A stretch of 64,000 nt of DNA from Halomonas qaidamensis (GCF_025917315.1 NZ_CP080627.1:2170001-2234000), one strand, 5' to 3'. Shown: positions 19,572-30,643, numbered from the stretch's first letter. Notes: generated by a model not told the origin, from the letters alone. Translations and numbers: made by a program.

Positions 19572-20739
19572 GTAATGCTAAATACTCTTTAGACTGCATC
19601 TCCTGCAAACGCGACAAAGTTCGCTGAAATTCAAATGTAAGCTTTCCATCGCTATATAGTGCTTCAACCGCTACCTCTGCCGACATCAACAGCTTAACCC
19701 CGCGATCATAAAACTCATCGACCATATTAATAAACCTTCGAGCCTGGTCGTCTGTCTTTGCATTCATCTGAATAACGTTAGAAACCAAAACCGTGTGGAA
19801 TTCTCTGGCAAGCTCTATGTAATCATTCTGGCTACGCGGCCCATCACACAGCTCAGCGAACTCAAACCATGCCACGTCATCATGCAGACGGCGCGTCTTC
19901 AAAACGCGATGATTAATTTCTAGAGGCGCACCTTCTTCACCCTCATTGCCAGCTATTTCGCAAAAGCTTCTGCTCAACTCCCGCTCTGCCGCCTCATCAA
20001 GCGGCGCATGAAAAATTTCCGCCCGCTCCAAAGCACGCAAACGGTAGTCAACACCCGAGTCGACATTAACGACCTCACAGTGGCGGTTAACTAGCTCTAT
20101 AGCAGGAACAAATCTTGCACGCTGCAACCCATCTTTATAAAGGTCATCAGGTATGATGTTTGATGTCGCTACTAATACCACCCCACGCTCAAACAACGCC
20201 TCAAGTAAATTAGCCAGAATCATTGCATCAGTAATGTCTTTAACAAAAAACTCATCAAAGCAGATGACACGCGCTTCAGCAGCAAACTTCCCGGCAATCA
20301 GCGTTAGAGGGTTCTTTTCACCTTTGTAATGCGTTAACTCATTATGAACACGCTGCATGAAACGATGAAAGTGGGTACGCATTTTCTCAGGAAAAGGAAG
20401 AGCTTCGTAGAAGGTATCAACCAGATACGTTTTACCACGCCCCACTCCACCCCAAAAATAAAGCCCCTTCACTTCGGGTAGCGCTGGCTCACCTGAGCTG
20501 GCCTTTTTACCAAGTAGACCAGCCATTTTAGCTTTCAACCCTTTGCTAGCAATAACGGCTTTAGGAGCGACAGCAGGCGTAGCCAGTAACTCATCGTACA
20601 GACGCTGAAGATGCTTAACCGCTTGCTCTTGGGCTGGGTCATACTGAAAGTCGTCGCGCTTTAGGTCTTCTTGATACCGTGCAAAAGGCGTTAATCGGCT
20701 CGCCTGCTCACTGTATTGACGTGCAGATAATGATGACAT
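19558..20739 (-). CDS. zapE: Cell division ATPase ZapE (AFG1 family)
   Basis: AFG1-like AAA-type ATPase that in E. coli associates with the Z-ring and modulates FtsZ bundling. Start ATG 20739 has GGGAG seven bases upstream, giving 393 residues; a GTG at 20760 would add seven. Motifs: GLYFWGGVGRGKTYLVDTFY (Walker A), ARVICFDEFFVKDITDAMIL (Walker B) and VATSNIIPDDLYKDGLQRARF (sensor region), all typical of ZapE. The last codons and stop lie in a heptanucleotide tandem repeat. Divergently transcribed from yhcB. Confidence 0.93.
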   Translation of the reverse strand: MSSLSARQYSEQASRLTPFARYQEDLKRDDFQYDPAQEQAVKHLQRLYDELLATPAVAPKAVIASKGLKAKMAGLLGKKASSGEPALPEVKGLYFWGGVGRGKTYLVDTFYEALPFPEKMRTHFHRFMQRVHNELTHYKGEKNPLTLIAGKFAAEARVICFDEFFVKDITDAMILANLLEALFERGVVLVATSNIIPDDLYKDGLQRARFVPAIELVNRHCEVVNVDSGVDYRLRALERAEIFHAPLDEAAERELSRSFCEIAGNEGEEGAPLEINHRVLKTRRLHDDVAWFEFAELCDGPRSQNDYIELAREFHTVLVSNVIQMNAKTDDQARRFINMVDEFYDRGVKLLMSAEVAVEALYSDGKLTFEFQRTLSRLQEMQSKEYLALPHKP

Positions 20740-20854
20740 CAATTCGCTCCCACAGCGCACATCTCGAACGACGCTGTATCACTGCAAGGACACAGCTTGC
20801 TCAAATAAAAAAGAAAATATTATACGCTGCTTAACGACTGAGCGCATGAGCGGA

Positions 20855-20885
20855 TTGACCCAACCGACGGATACGCGCCTATAAT
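20855..20885 (+). promoter_or_regulatory. Candidate promoter of yhcB
   Basis: TTGACC and a perfect TATAAT separated by 19 bp, slightly longer than optimal, 88 bases upstream of the yhcB GTG. A divergent TATAAT on the minus strand (20819-20824) could serve zapE but has no clear -35 box. Confidence 0.5.
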
Positions 20886-20895
20886 GGTCAAGTTT

Positions 20896-20931
20896 TGTTA
20901 AGTTGTCTGTTAAGCTATCTGTTAAGTTTCG
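20896..20931 (+). repeat. Three 12-bp-phased TGTTAAG boxes in the yhcB leader
   Basis: TGTTAAGTTGTC, TGTTAAGCTATC and TGTTAAGTTTCG follow each other directly, so TGTTAAG recurs exactly every 12 bp, starting ten bases after the -10 box of the candidate yhcB promoter. Possible operator or leader element; function unknown. Confidence 0.8.
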
Positions 20932-20972
20932 CCATGCAGCTGGTGGCACGCATCACCTATAGGGAGAAAACT

Positions 20973-21425
20973 GTGGAAGCAAGCTCGCCATTCACTTTTG
21001 CAATTATCGGTCTTATTATTGGGTTTGCTATTGGCCTGGTCTGCTATCGCTTATTTAGCAAAGGTCAGCGTGACCATGCCACCTTAAAGCAAGCACTGCT
21101 TGAACGTGAGCATCAAATAGCCGAGTTAAAAAAAGGCATGGGAAGTCATCTCTCTGGCATCCAACGACATTTAATTAATCTTCGCCATGAAGCTGATCAG
21201 TTAGAGCAGCACATTGAGAAAGAAGCTGCTGAGTGGAAGCTTGGAACAAGCTTTACAGCGACAACCACCCAGAACAGCTCAATGACTACCACTGGTAGCG
21301 AAAGCGATGTTAATACGCCTCGTGACTATGCAGACGGCAAAAGTGGCACGCTGTCTGAAGACTTTGGCTTAAAGGATAGTCAGAAAGATACTGATTCAAA
21401 CAAAGCACAACCACCTCGTTATTAA
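20973..21425 (+). CDS. zapG: Cell-envelope protein YhcB/ZapG (DUF1043)
   Basis: A 150-residue single-pass inner-membrane protein; the E. coli homologue YhcB (ZapG) links division and envelope synthesis. The best start is GTG 20973, six bases after AGGGAG, placing the membrane helix (FAIIGLIIGFAIGLVCYRLF) at the N-terminus as in the family. Then comes a coiled coil (about residues 30-85) and a low-complexity acidic, Ser/Thr-rich tail. An upstream in-frame ATG would add 26 residues without a ribosome-binding site. Divergent from zapE. Confidence 0.88.
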   Translation: MEASSPFTFAIIGLIIGFAIGLVCYRLFSKGQRDHATLKQALLEREHQIAELKKGMGSHLSGIQRHLINLRHEADQLEQHIEKEAAEWKLGTSFTATTTQNSSMTTTGSESDVNTPRDYADGKSGTLSEDFGLKDSQKDTDSNKAQPPRY

Positions 21426-21455
21426 TAACACCTAACGAGGCCAATGCCTTTGAAA

Positions 21456-21484
21456 GCATCCGCACAGTAAGCTAATGCGGATGC
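21456..21484 (-). terminator. Weak terminator-like hairpin after the Nif3-family gene
   Basis: GCATCCGCA / TGCGGATGC (9 bp) with an 11-base loop; on the minus strand followed only by TTTC. Lies between converging yhcB and the Nif3-family gene. Confidence 0.4.
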
Positions 21485-21497
21485 TGGATACAAGCTC

Positions 21498-22259
21498 CTA
21501 GGCTGGGTTGTCGATGTCGACAAAGCGATGTATTACGCCATACTCGCTCGCTAACCATTCGCCCAGCGCCTGAACACCAAATCGCTCAGTCGCGTGATGT
21601 CCTGCAGCAATGTAGTGAATTCCCATCTCTCTAGCCAAATGCGTCGTGCGCTCTGATATCTCACCAGACACAAACATTTGCGCCCCAGCTTCATACGCCG
21701 CTGTAATCATATCTTGAGCACCACCGGTGCACCAGGCAATACGCTCTACAGGGCCAGCGTCAGGCGCCTCGATAACTAAAGGCGTGCGATAAAGCACTGA
21801 GGCTAATTGAGCGCCTACTTCACTTACGCTCAGCGGCTCCGCCAATCGACCAGACCACAACAGACCCTCGCCAATCTCACCGTCAATGCAACCTTCGACC
21901 TTCCAGCCCAGACGCTTTGCCAGCTCGGCATTATTGCCAAACTCTGCATGTGCATCTAATGGCAAGTGATAAGCAAGTAAACTCATTTCGTTATCAAGCA
22001 GCGTTTTAATTCGCCTCTTCTTCATTCCGGTAATAGCGACTGGCTCATTTTTCCAGAAATATCCATGGTGTACTAATACCATATCTGCTTGCCAAGATAC
22101 TGCCTCCTCTAGCAACGCCTGGCAGGCCGTCACGCCCGACATTACTCGCTTTACGGTATCCCTCCCTTCTACCTGAAGGCCGTTAACGGTAAAGTCTTTA
22201 AATTGCGATGATCGCAGCTGATGATCACAGGCGGCTACTAATTGGTCGCGATGAATCAC
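21498..22259 (-). CDS. Nif3-like dinuclear metal-centre protein (YbgI family)
   Basis: A 253-residue member of the NIF3/YbgI (GTP cyclohydrolase I type 2-like) family, which forms hexamers with a dinuclear metal site; its cellular role is unsettled. The metal-ligand segments are visible: VLVHHGYFWKNEP (two His), LLAYHLPLDAH (His, Asp) and the C-terminal IAAGHHATERFG (His, Glu). The N-terminal FTVNGLQVEG motif is typical. Monocistronic-looking, divergent from the degS-like gene with a 140-base gap. Confidence 0.92.
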   Translation of the reverse strand: MIHRDQLVAACDHQLRSSQFKDFTVNGLQVEGRDTVKRVMSGVTACQALLEEAVSWQADMVLVHHGYFWKNEPVAITGMKKRRIKTLLDNEMSLLAYHLPLDAHAEFGNNAELAKRLGWKVEGCIDGEIGEGLLWSGRLAEPLSVSEVGAQLASVLYRTPLVIEAPDAGPVERIAWCTGGAQDMITAAYEAGAQMFVSGEISERTTHLAREMGIHYIAAGHHATERFGVQALGEWLASEYGVIHRFVDIDNPA

Positions 22260-22399
22260 ACTGACTCCTTAAAGCGATTAACAGGCTGTCGTGAGGAACG
22301 TCTCAATAAAGTGTTACGATAGCGCTATTGTAAATCTCGCTTCGCGTTATCGCGAACCTCGCGACTATTTTAGACTATCATCCGCTGAGGAAACTTCGC

Positions 22400-23644
22400 A
22401 TGCACCGCTCTGTGCTGCCCTATATATGGCCAATCATCACCGGGCTATTGCTCGCCGCATTGGTGTTACTTGCCTTTCCAGAATATTTACCTAACCCATT
22501 TCGACAAACGCCACCAGCAACCGTCGAACCCCCCTCCCCACTGGTGCCTACCCGTGGTGAACCGGCAGCAAACCGACCAGCTCCTGAAATACGGCAAGCG
22601 GAACCACTTAACCGTAACCAAGGGCCTGCCAGTTATTCAAACGCGGTGAATCAAGCGGCACCAGCCGTCGTCAACATATACTCCTCGCGCATTGTTGAGC
22701 GCGACCAGCACCCATTGATGTCTGACCCATTTTTCCAGCAGTTTTTCAGCGGCGACGATGCTACCACCCACCAGCGAATGCTATCGAGCCTGGGTTCTGG
22801 TGTTATCGTCAGCCAGGACGGCTACGTGTTGACCAATCATCATGTTATTAATGGCGCTGACCAAATACAGGTAGCACTTCGCGATGGTCGGGAAACACTT
22901 GCCGAGGTAATTGGCACTGATCCAGAAAGCGATCTTGCTGTTTTACGCATTGTTCTCGATGATTTACCAGTGATTGAGCTTGCTGACTCTGAACAGGTGG
23001 CCGTGGGTGATGTAGCACTCGCTATCGGCAACCCTTTCGGTGTTGGGCAAACCGTGACGATGGGTATTATTAGCGCCACAGGACGTAGCCACTTAGGCTT
23101 AAATGCCTATGAAGACTTCATTCAGACAGATGCAGCAATAAACCCGGGCAACTCCGGGGGAGCATTAGTTAATCCTGACGGCGCTTTAGTGGGCATTAAT
23201 ACGGCTATCTTCTCACGATCAGGGGGATCACAAGGGATTGGCTTCGCGATTCCAGCCAACCTTGCCCACAGCATTTTGAACGAACTTGTAACTCGCGGTC
23301 GCGTCATCCGCGGCTGGTTAGGCATAGAAGCACAAGCGCTTTCCCGCGAGCTAGCCGCATCATTTGGACTAAGAACTCCACAAGGAGTTATTGTCGCCGG
23401 CGTCGTGAAAGATGGGCCAGCGGCCAAGGCAGGCTTACAGCCGGGTGATGTACTCCTATCTATTGACGGCCAAGTGATTTTGGATGCGCGCGCTACAATG
23501 AGCGATATCGCCTCCATCCCACCAGGCACGGAACTACCGCTAACGGTAGTGCGAGGCGGCGAGCGCATGGACATAACACTAGAGGTGGGTGAACGGCCTG
23601 TGCCCACTAATGCTACGTCTGGAGGGCATCAGAGCGACTCGTAA
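22400..23644 (+). CDS. degS: Membrane-anchored periplasmic serine protease DegS/AlgW
   Basis: Trypsin-like HtrA-family protease of 414 residues with one N-terminal signal-anchor (about residues 8-26), a protease domain and a single PDZ domain (about 300-395). The catalytic triad is His148 (TNHHVING), Asp178 (DPESDLAVL) and Ser252 (NPGNSGGAL). One PDZ and no cleavable signal favour DegS/AlgW over DegP. In E. coli and Pseudomonas this protease cuts the anti-sigma factor (RseA/MucA) in response to misfolded outer-membrane proteins; the same role is inferred. GAGGAAA precedes the ATG. A Pro-rich linker (residues 35-75) separates anchor and protease and is longer than in E. coli DegS. Confidence 0.93.
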   Translation: MHRSVLPYIWPIITGLLLAALVLLAFPEYLPNPFRQTPPATVEPPSPLVPTRGEPAANRPAPEIRQAEPLNRNQGPASYSNAVNQAAPAVVNIYSSRIVERDQHPLMSDPFFQQFFSGDDATTHQRMLSSLGSGVIVSQDGYVLTNHHVINGADQIQVALRDGRETLAEVIGTDPESDLAVLRIVLDDLPVIELADSEQVAVGDVALAIGNPFGVGQTVTMGIISATGRSHLGLNAYEDFIQTDAAINPGNSGGALVNPDGALVGINTAIFSRSGGSQGIGFAIPANLAHSILNELVTRGRVIRGWLGIEAQALSRELAASFGLRTPQGVIVAGVVKDGPAAKAGLQPGDVLLSIDGQVILDARATMSDIASIPPGTELPLTVVRGGERMDITLEVGERPVPTNATSGGHQSDS

Positions 23645-23656
23645 GCCGCTCTGATG
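23627..23656. terminator. Hairpin between converging degS and hisD
   Basis: Perfect 10-bp stem CATCAGAGCG / CGCTCTGATG with a ten-base loop that contains the degS stop codon. No clear T-run on either side, so its role as a terminator is uncertain. Confidence 0.35.
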
Positions 23657-23682
23657 TAAATCAACGCCTGTACAAGGAACGC

Positions 23683-24999
23683 TTAATCGTTAATACGATA
23701 CTCAGCTGAACGCGCATGGGCCGTCAGTGATTCACCTCTGGCGAGCACCGATGCTATTTTACCAAGCTCAGATGCACCCTCGGGCGAACAGTGAATGATA
23801 GATGAGCGTTTCTGGAAGTCATAAACCCCCAATGGCGAGGAAAAACGCGCCGTGCCAGACGTAGGAAGCACATGGTTCGGCCCCGCACAGTAGTCGCCTA
23901 AAGCTTCTGACGTATGCCGCCCCATAAAGATAGCGCCAGCATGACGAATACCATCAAGCCATGTATTTGGCGTCTCTACTGAAAGTTCAAGGTGCTCTGG
24001 CGCAATGCGATTGATTAAATCAATAGCTTCAGCTTGGTCTTGGCATAGAATTAACGCACCACGTCGCTGCAGCGAAACACGCGCAATGCCTTCTCGCTCA
24101 AGGGTCGGCAATAGGCGCTCAATAGAAGCCTCCACCGCATCGAGATGAGCAACATCCCAGCTGACCAATATTGCTTGTGCATCTTCGTCATGTTCAGCCT
24201 GGGAGAATAAGTCCATCGCCAGCCAATCAGGATCTGTTTGGCCGTCGGATACCACCATGATTTCAGAGGGGCCTGCAATCATGTCAATACCGACTTGGCC
24301 AAACACCGCCCGCTTGGCGGTAGCCACATAAATATTGCCTGGACCGACAATTTTATCTACCCGCGGGACACTTTCTGTGCCATATGCAAGCGCTGCTACC
24401 GCCTGCGCGCCACCTATCGTGAACACATAATCGACACCCGCTAAGTGCGCTGCTGCTAACACAAGATCGTTCAGCACACCATCGGGGGTCGGCACCACCA
24501 TAACGATTTCGCGCACGCCAGCCACATGAGCAGGAATAGCATTCATCAACACTGAGGAAGGGTAAGCGGCTTTTCCACCTGGCACATAAATACCTGCGCG
24601 GTCTAACGGCGTCACCTTCTGGCCAAGCACCGTTCCATCATCCTCTTCGTACTGCCATGAGGTTGGCTTTTGGTGCTCATGGTAACGCTTAATGCGTTCA
24701 GCAGCAGCTGATAGCGCGTCACGCTGCTCATCAGGCAGACTGTCAAACGCCTTTTTCAATTGCTCAGGCGATAGCCGCAACTGCTCCATACAACCAACCG
24801 ATAGTCGGTCAAAGCGATTGGTGGCCTCAATAACAGCACTATCGCCTCGCAGCTTGACGTCTGCCAATATCTCTTCAACACGAGCCTGCACTGCCTTATC
24901 AGACACACCTTCCCAGTCCAACAGCGCATTTAAATGCTGGTGGAATGCCCCATCTGCGGTTGAAAGACGTGCAATGGTAGCTGTGGACTTATCGCTCAT
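23683..24999 (-). CDS. hisD: Histidinol dehydrogenase HisD
   Basis: Zinc enzyme catalysing the last two oxidations from L-histidinol to L-histidine with NAD. ATG 24999 has GAGG seven bases upstream and gives 438 residues (E. coli 434); the ATG at 25020 would overlap hisG. Motifs: [41 protein letters not shown], the [12 protein letters not shown] segment and RIAPEHLEL with the catalytic His pair. hisC, which follows hisD in Pseudomonas, is absent here. Probably co-transcribed with hisG. Confidence 0.96.
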   Translation of the reverse strand: MSDKSTATIARLSTADGAFHQHLNALLDWEGVSDKAVQARVEEILADVKLRGDSAVIEATNRFDRLSVGCMEQLRLSPEQLKKAFDSLPDEQRDALSAAAERIKRYHEHQKPTSWQYEEDDGTVLGQKVTPLDRAGIYVPGGKAAYPSSVLMNAIPAHVAGVREIVMVVPTPDGVLNDLVLAAAHLAGVDYVFTIGGAQAVAALAYGTESVPRVDKIVGPGNIYVATAKRAVFGQVGIDMIAGPSEIMVVSDGQTDPDWLAMDLFSQAEHDEDAQAILVSWDVAHLDAVEASIERLLPTLEREGIARVSLQRRGALILCQDQAEAIDLINRIAPEHLELSVETPNTWLDGIRHAGAIFMGRHTSEALGDYCAGPNHVLPTSGTARFSSPLGVYDFQKRSSIIHCSPEGASELGKIASVLARGESLTAHARSAEYRIND

Positions 25000-25012
25000 G
25001 GTAAACCTCGCG

Positions 25013-25666
25013 TCATTCAATAGGCTGAGTCTGGCGCTTTTTAACCGCCTCTTCCAAGCGGGTTAATAGTGGCTTAATTTGATCATGTTTCATGGTCATG
25101 GATGCTTTATTCACCACTAGGCGGGTACTGATATGGGCAATCAACTCACGGGGTTCCATGCCATTGGCCCGCAACGTATTACCGGTATCCACTATATCCA
25201 CAATTTCATCAGCCAAATTCATTAAGGGCGCAAGCTCCATCGCTCCATAAAGCTTGATCACTTCCGCCTGAATACCCTGCTCGGCATAGTAGCGTCTTGC
25301 CACGTTAACAAACTTAGTGGCTACACGAAGGCGCGCTTTAGCAGGCAACTGACCGGTGACACCTGCCGTCATCAATTTGCAACGGGCAATCTCTAGGTCT
25401 AATGGCTCATACAAGCCCTCTACCCCATGCTCGAGAAGTACATCCTTGCCCGCAATACCCATATCTGCCGCCCCAAGCTGAACGTACGTCGGCACATCGG
25501 TTGCCCGTATAATGACCAACTTTACGTTCGGCAAATTAGTATCGAACAGCAGTTTACGGCTTTTACCCAAATCTTCTGCAGGGGCGATGCCCGCATCTGC
25601 CAACAGTGGCAGCGTTTCATCCAATATACGCCCTTTTGAAAGGGCTAAAATTAGTTGCTTACTCAT
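25013..25666 (-). CDS. hisG: ATP phosphoribosyltransferase catalytic subunit HisG (short form)
   Basis: First enzyme of histidine synthesis, condensing ATP and PRPP. The 217-residue length and absence of a C-terminal regulatory domain mark the short form, which requires the HisRS-like HisZ subunit; hisZ is not in this window. Motifs: [17 protein letters not shown] at the start and the PRPP-binding [17 protein letters not shown]. It follows murA by 28 bases, and hisD follows directly, the murA-hisG-hisD order known from Pseudomonas. Confidence 0.96.
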   Translation of the reverse strand: MSKQLILALSKGRILDETLPLLADAGIAPAEDLGKSRKLLFDTNLPNVKLVIIRATDVPTYVQLGAADMGIAGKDVLLEHGVEGLYEPLDLEIARCKLMTAGVTGQLPAKARLRVATKFVNVARRYYAEQGIQAEVIKLYGAMELAPLMNLADEIVDIVDTGNTLRANGMEPRELIAHISTRLVVNKASMTMKHDQIKPLLTRLEEAVKKRQTQPIE

Positions 25667-25694
25667 TGTTTAGGCCAATGGTTAATAGCATGGC

Positions 25695-27219
<1,525 letters not shown>

Positions 27220-27322
27220 AGGGTAAAAAACTCCTTTGGGGTCATTAAAACAAGTAAGGGCGTTGAAATAGTGGAAAACATGATAAAGAAAAGCAGCCCA
27301 CTTGGCGATGTTGAGTAATCGC

Positions 27323-27655
27323 TTAGGCTTCAGCGTTGGGCGATTTTATCAATGCATCAAGCTCAGCTAGCGAGGTTAGCCGCTCAAGCGGGGCAGACAA
27401 CATAATCGACGTAACAACAACCCCCAGTAAATGACAAGCACGCAACCATTCAAATAGCACGCTAATCGCCGCGCTACTTGCCCTGGTGACGCCAAAAAAA
27501 TCTAAAGTAACTTCCGTTAACTGAGCACTTTCAAGCCATTTGACACCTACAGCGGCCACGTCGGCCGCTGCATTGACAGTAAGGTCACCGTTGACCGACA
27601 ACGTATTGGTTTGCGCAATCAGCGATACATGCGACGTAGATAACAACGTCGTCAC
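27323..27655 (-). CDS. mlaB: STAS-domain protein MlaB
   Basis: Small cytoplasmic STAS-domain subunit (110 residues) of the MlaFEDB phospholipid transporter, needed for stability and activity of the ATPase MlaF in E. coli. The fold is suggested by the VNGDLTVNAAADV start, the EVTLDFFGVTRASSAAISVLFEWLRA core and the following helix. Sequence conservation in this family is low, so position after mlaC is strong evidence. The GTG start overlaps the mlaC stop by four bases (GTGA). Confidence 0.87.
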   Translation of the reverse strand: MTTLLSTSHVSLIAQTNTLSVNGDLTVNAAADVAAVGVKWLESAQLTEVTLDFFGVTRASSAAISVLFEWLRACHLLGVVVTSIMLSAPLERLTSLAELDALIKSPNAEA

Positions 27656-28311
27656 GCGTTGCCCCCTTGCTCAAGCTCATCAACGCCAATTTCAGGCGAC
27701 CAGTTGCGAATTACTGCATCGTAATCTCGGTTATTTTCGCGCATTGACTGATCAAACTGGTTGCGGAACGTAAGCCCTAGATTAATGCCATTAACAATGA
27801 CATTGACCACTTTCCACTCACCGTCCGAGAGCCGCAGGCTGTAACTTACTGGGTACACTTGTCCATTGTTAGCAACCACTTCCATATCGACGCTTGCTTG
27901 ATCCTCATAACGCTGGCCCCGCTGGTCGCTTAACACTCTTAACTCATCATAATCAAACGTCACAAGGCCACGTGTATAGGTATCAATCAGCGTTTGACGA
28001 AATACATCGGCGAACCGACTACGCTGTTCCGGCGTTGCATTGCGAAAATAGCTTCCCATAACGCTAGCGCCAATATAACGAAAATCAGCCACATCATTCA
28101 GACTGTCGTTAACTAGAGCTTTGAGCTCATCAAGATTATTGGCGTAATAATCTTCTCTACCGTTGATTTGCTCCATAAATTGCTTAACGTTGTCACGCAC
28201 CAACGCTTCTGGCGACATTGACTGGGCCTGAGCTACAAAAGGCAGTAAAACAAAAGCTAGTACTACCAAAAAAAGCAAACGACGAGCCAACATTACGCTC
28301 TTTTCCTTCAT
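27652..28311 (-). CDS. mlaC: Periplasmic phospholipid carrier MlaC
   Basis: Periplasmic shuttle that carries phospholipids between the MlaA-porin complex in the outer membrane and MlaFEDB in the inner membrane. ATG 28311 has GAGG eight bases upstream, giving 219 residues with a Sec signal peptide ending in VAQA. The Tol_Tol_Ttg2 domain is recognised by FRNATPEQRSRFADVFRQTLIDTYTRGLVTFDYDEL and the late VVNVIVNGINLGLTFRNQFDQ. It lies 38 bases after mlaD in the mlaFEDCB operon. Confidence 0.94.
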   Translation of the reverse strand: MKEKSVMLARRLLFLVVLAFVLLPFVAQAQSMSPEALVRDNVKQFMEQINGREDYYANNLDELKALVNDSLNDVADFRYIGASVMGSYFRNATPEQRSRFADVFRQTLIDTYTRGLVTFDYDELRVLSDQRGQRYEDQASVDMEVVANNGQVYPVSYSLRLSDGEWKVVNVIVNGINLGLTFRNQFDQSMRENNRDYDAVIRNWSPEIGVDELEQGGNA

Positions 28312-28349
28312 AACAATCACCTCATATCAACTAGCAGCACAGAAGGTGC

Positions 28350-28814
28350 TCAGTTAGTAACCATATTGGATACAAATTGTTGGATAAGTTCTTCAAGCAC
28401 CAAGGCTGACTGGGTATCTCGAATGACATCACCTTCTTCAAGCATATTCGGGTCACCACCAACGCTTAAACCGATATATTGCTCTCCAAGCAAACCTGCC
28501 GTTAAGATCGCTGCTGTAGTATCTTGAGTAAGCTGACCCTGAAGTTCACTATTAAGACTCAGCACTACCCGCGCATCGTACCATTCAGTATCAAGTTCTA
28601 TGGCCTCAACGCGGCCCACTGTAACGCCAGCCATAGTGACGCGCGCGCGTGGTTTTAGACTACCAATATTGGCAAAGCTTGCCTCAAGACGAAACGTATC
28701 AGAAGGCGCCGATAGCGTCATCCCACTGACACGTAAGCCTAAAAAAACAAGCCCTAAGATACCCGCCAGCATAAACAAGCCAACGCCAAACTCCATGGTT
28801 TTACTGCGCTTCAT
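28350..28814 (-). CDS. mlaD: Phospholipid transporter subunit MlaD (MCE domain)
   Basis: Inner-membrane-anchored MCE protein that forms the hexameric periplasmic lipid channel on MlaE. ATG 28814 has GGTGGAG upstream and gives 154 residues, with a single N-terminal membrane helix (GVGLFMLAGILGLVFLGLRV) followed by the MCE domain (ASFANIGSLKPRARVTMAGVTVGRVEAIEL) and the hydrophobic LTAGLLGEQYIGLSVGGD segment. The ORF could be extended 10 codons into mlaE, less likely. Operon neighbour of mlaE and mlaC. Confidence 0.95.
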   Translation of the reverse strand: MKRSKTMEFGVGLFMLAGILGLVFLGLRVSGMTLSAPSDTFRLEASFANIGSLKPRARVTMAGVTVGRVEAIELDTEWYDARVVLSLNSELQGQLTQDTTAAILTAGLLGEQYIGLSVGGDPNMLEEGDVIRDTQSALVLEELIQQFVSNMVTN

Positions 28815-28830
28815 GTTATTGCTCCACCCT

Positions 28831-29631
28831 TCAAAGACCGCCAAACATAACGGCAGTCAATACAAAATCTAGCCCCAAAACAGCAAGCGATGAATACACC
28901 ACTGTGCGGGTTGTGGCACGTGAAATACCTTCAGATGTTGGCACTAAGTCATACCCTTGAAACACCGCAATCCAGGTAACAACCACTGCGAACACAAGGC
29001 TTTTGATGATTCCATTACCGATATCATCAACAAATGAAACGCTAGCCTGCATATTGCTCCAATAAGAGCCTTCGAAAACGCCTAACCACTCCACACCTAC
29101 TAAATAGCCCCCCCAAATGCCCACCACGCTAAATCCAACGGTAAGAATAGGTAGTGCGATAAAACCAGCCCATAAGCGGGGAGCTACGACCCTGCGCAGT
29201 GGGTCAACACCGATCATTTCCATGCTTGTCAGCTGCTCGGTCGCCTTCATAAGACCAATTTCTGCCGTTAAAGCAGAGCCAGCGCGCCCGGCAAACAGAA
29301 GCGCAGCGACCACCGGTGCCAATTCACGCAATAGTGAAAGCGCCACCATTTGACCAAGCGCCTGTTCTGCACCGAAGTCAACCAAAATGGTGTAACCCTG
29401 GAGGGCAAGCACCATGCCAATAAACAGCCCCGATACCAAGACAATCGCAAGCGACAAAACACCAACAAAATGCACTTGGCGTAGCCATAATAACCAGCCT
29501 TCCCGCGAGGGAACCCCTACTGCAGACTGCGCCAAGAAGATACCTGCACGTCCTAACGACTCCAAGGCATCACATCCTTTTCGCCCAAGCCGAACAACAT
29601 GCGAGATAGCATGTTTAATGTTTGATTGCAT
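28831..29631 (-). CDS. mlaE: Phospholipid transporter permease MlaE
   Basis: Integral membrane permease of the Mla ABC transporter, 266 residues with five or six hydrophobic segments. The family signature regions [38 protein letters not shown] and [20 protein letters not shown] are present; the Glu-rich segment is the coupling helix region facing MlaF. The ATG immediately follows the mlaF stop with no gap. Works with MlaF, MlaB and MlaD to maintain outer-membrane lipid asymmetry. Confidence 0.96.
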   Translation of the reverse strand: MQSNIKHAISHVVRLGRKGCDALESLGRAGIFLAQSAVGVPSREGWLLWLRQVHFVGVLSLAIVLVSGLFIGMVLALQGYTILVDFGAEQALGQMVALSLLRELAPVVAALLFAGRAGSALTAEIGLMKATEQLTSMEMIGVDPLRRVVAPRLWAGFIALPILTVGFSVVGIWGGYLVGVEWLGVFEGSYWSNMQASVSFVDDIGNGIIKSLVFAVVVTWIAVFQGYDLVPTSEGISRATTRTVVYSSLAVLGLDFVLTAVMFGGL

Positions 29632-30453
29632 TTAGCGCACCTTCCCTGCAGAGGCTTGGCCTAGAATATCGCGGTAGAGGGTCTCAGCTGGGTAATGAAA
29701 CGGCACGGGGCCATCAGGCTCACCGTGAATAAACTGACTCACCCGCGGGTCTTGGTTTGTATCTAAAGTGCGTGGCGTGCCAGAAGCAACCACCTGTCCA
29801 TCGGCGATTAAGTACAGGTAATCCGCAATACTAAGAGTCTCTTTGATATCGTGTGAAACGATCACTGACGTAAGTGACAACGCCTGATTAAGCCGTTTAA
29901 TAAGCTGGACAAGCACACCCATTGAAATAGGATCTTGGCCGACAAAAGGCTCATCATACAAGATTAGCTCTGGGTCAAGCGCTACCGCACGTGCCAAAGC
30001 CACACGTCTTGCCATCCCCCCCGAAAGCTCAGCAGGCGATAAGTGCCTTGCCCCGCGCAACCCCACCGCTTGCAACTTGAGAAGCACAAGATCGCGAATC
30101 ATAGTATCTGGCAAATTGGTATGCACTCGAAGCGGAAACGCGACATTTTCATACACATCAAGGTCTGAAAATAACGCACCACTCTGAAACAACATCCCCA
30201 TGCGCTTACGAAGACTGAAGAGGGCTTTACGTGACAGGCGGTGCACGTCTTGACCATCGATTAACACTCGCCCTCGGTCGGGTGTTAACTGGCCACCAAT
30301 CAGCTTTAAAAGGGTCGTTTTACCTGTACCACTTGGCCCCATAATAGCGGTCACTTGGCCACGCGAAATCGTCATATTGATTCCGCGAAAAATATCATGC
30401 TCTCCTCGCGAGAAGTACAAATCTTCAATTTCTATGAAGGGAACATCTGTCAT
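29632..30453 (-). CDS. mlaF: Phospholipid transporter ATPase MlaF
   Basis: ABC ATPase driving MlaFEDB lipid transport, 273 residues. Walker A GPSGTGKTT (residues 39-47), Q-loop region MLFQSGALFSDLDVYENVAFPL, ABC signature LSGGMARRVALARA and Walker B LILYDEPFVGQDP are all intact; the LSGGMARR form is typical of MlaF. First gene of mlaFEDCB-ibaG-murA-hisGD, all in one direction with short gaps. The 276-base divergent gap before kdsD contains AT-rich direct repeats. Confidence 0.96.
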   Translation of the reverse strand: MTDVPFIEIEDLYFSRGEHDIFRGINMTISRGQVTAIMGPSGTGKTTLLKLIGGQLTPDRGRVLIDGQDVHRLSRKALFSLRKRMGMLFQSGALFSDLDVYENVAFPLRVHTNLPDTMIRDLVLLKLQAVGLRGARHLSPAELSGGMARRVALARAVALDPELILYDEPFVGQDPISMGVLVQLIKRLNQALSLTSVIVSHDIKETLSIADYLYLIADGQVVASGTPRTLDTNQDPRVSQFIHGEPDGPVPFHYPAETLYRDILGQASAGKVR

Positions 30454-30519
30454 GGGCTGGCTGGCCTTGATGATCGTCTTGCCGTGACAGCACTAGCATA
30501 AGCTGGTCGCCTGCAAGCG

Positions 30520-30571
30520 AGATAGTTTAAAAAAACAGTTAATCTGAAAAACAGATAGTTTAAAAAACAGT
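30520..30571. repeat. AT-rich direct repeat in the mlaF-kdsD divergent gap
   Basis: GAGATAGTTTAAAAAAACAG at 30520 recurs as CAGATAGTTTAAAAAACAG at 30552, with only one A fewer; between them ATCTG-AAAAA-CAGAT forms a small inverted repeat. The stretch is far richer in A and T than its surroundings. Possible promoter or regulator-binding region for mlaF; inference only. Confidence 0.7.
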
Positions 30572-30643
30572 GTTTTCGAAATATTATCGAACATCGTAAC
30601 TTAACGCTACTCACAGTAACAGATTCACTCATTGTGGCTGTTC

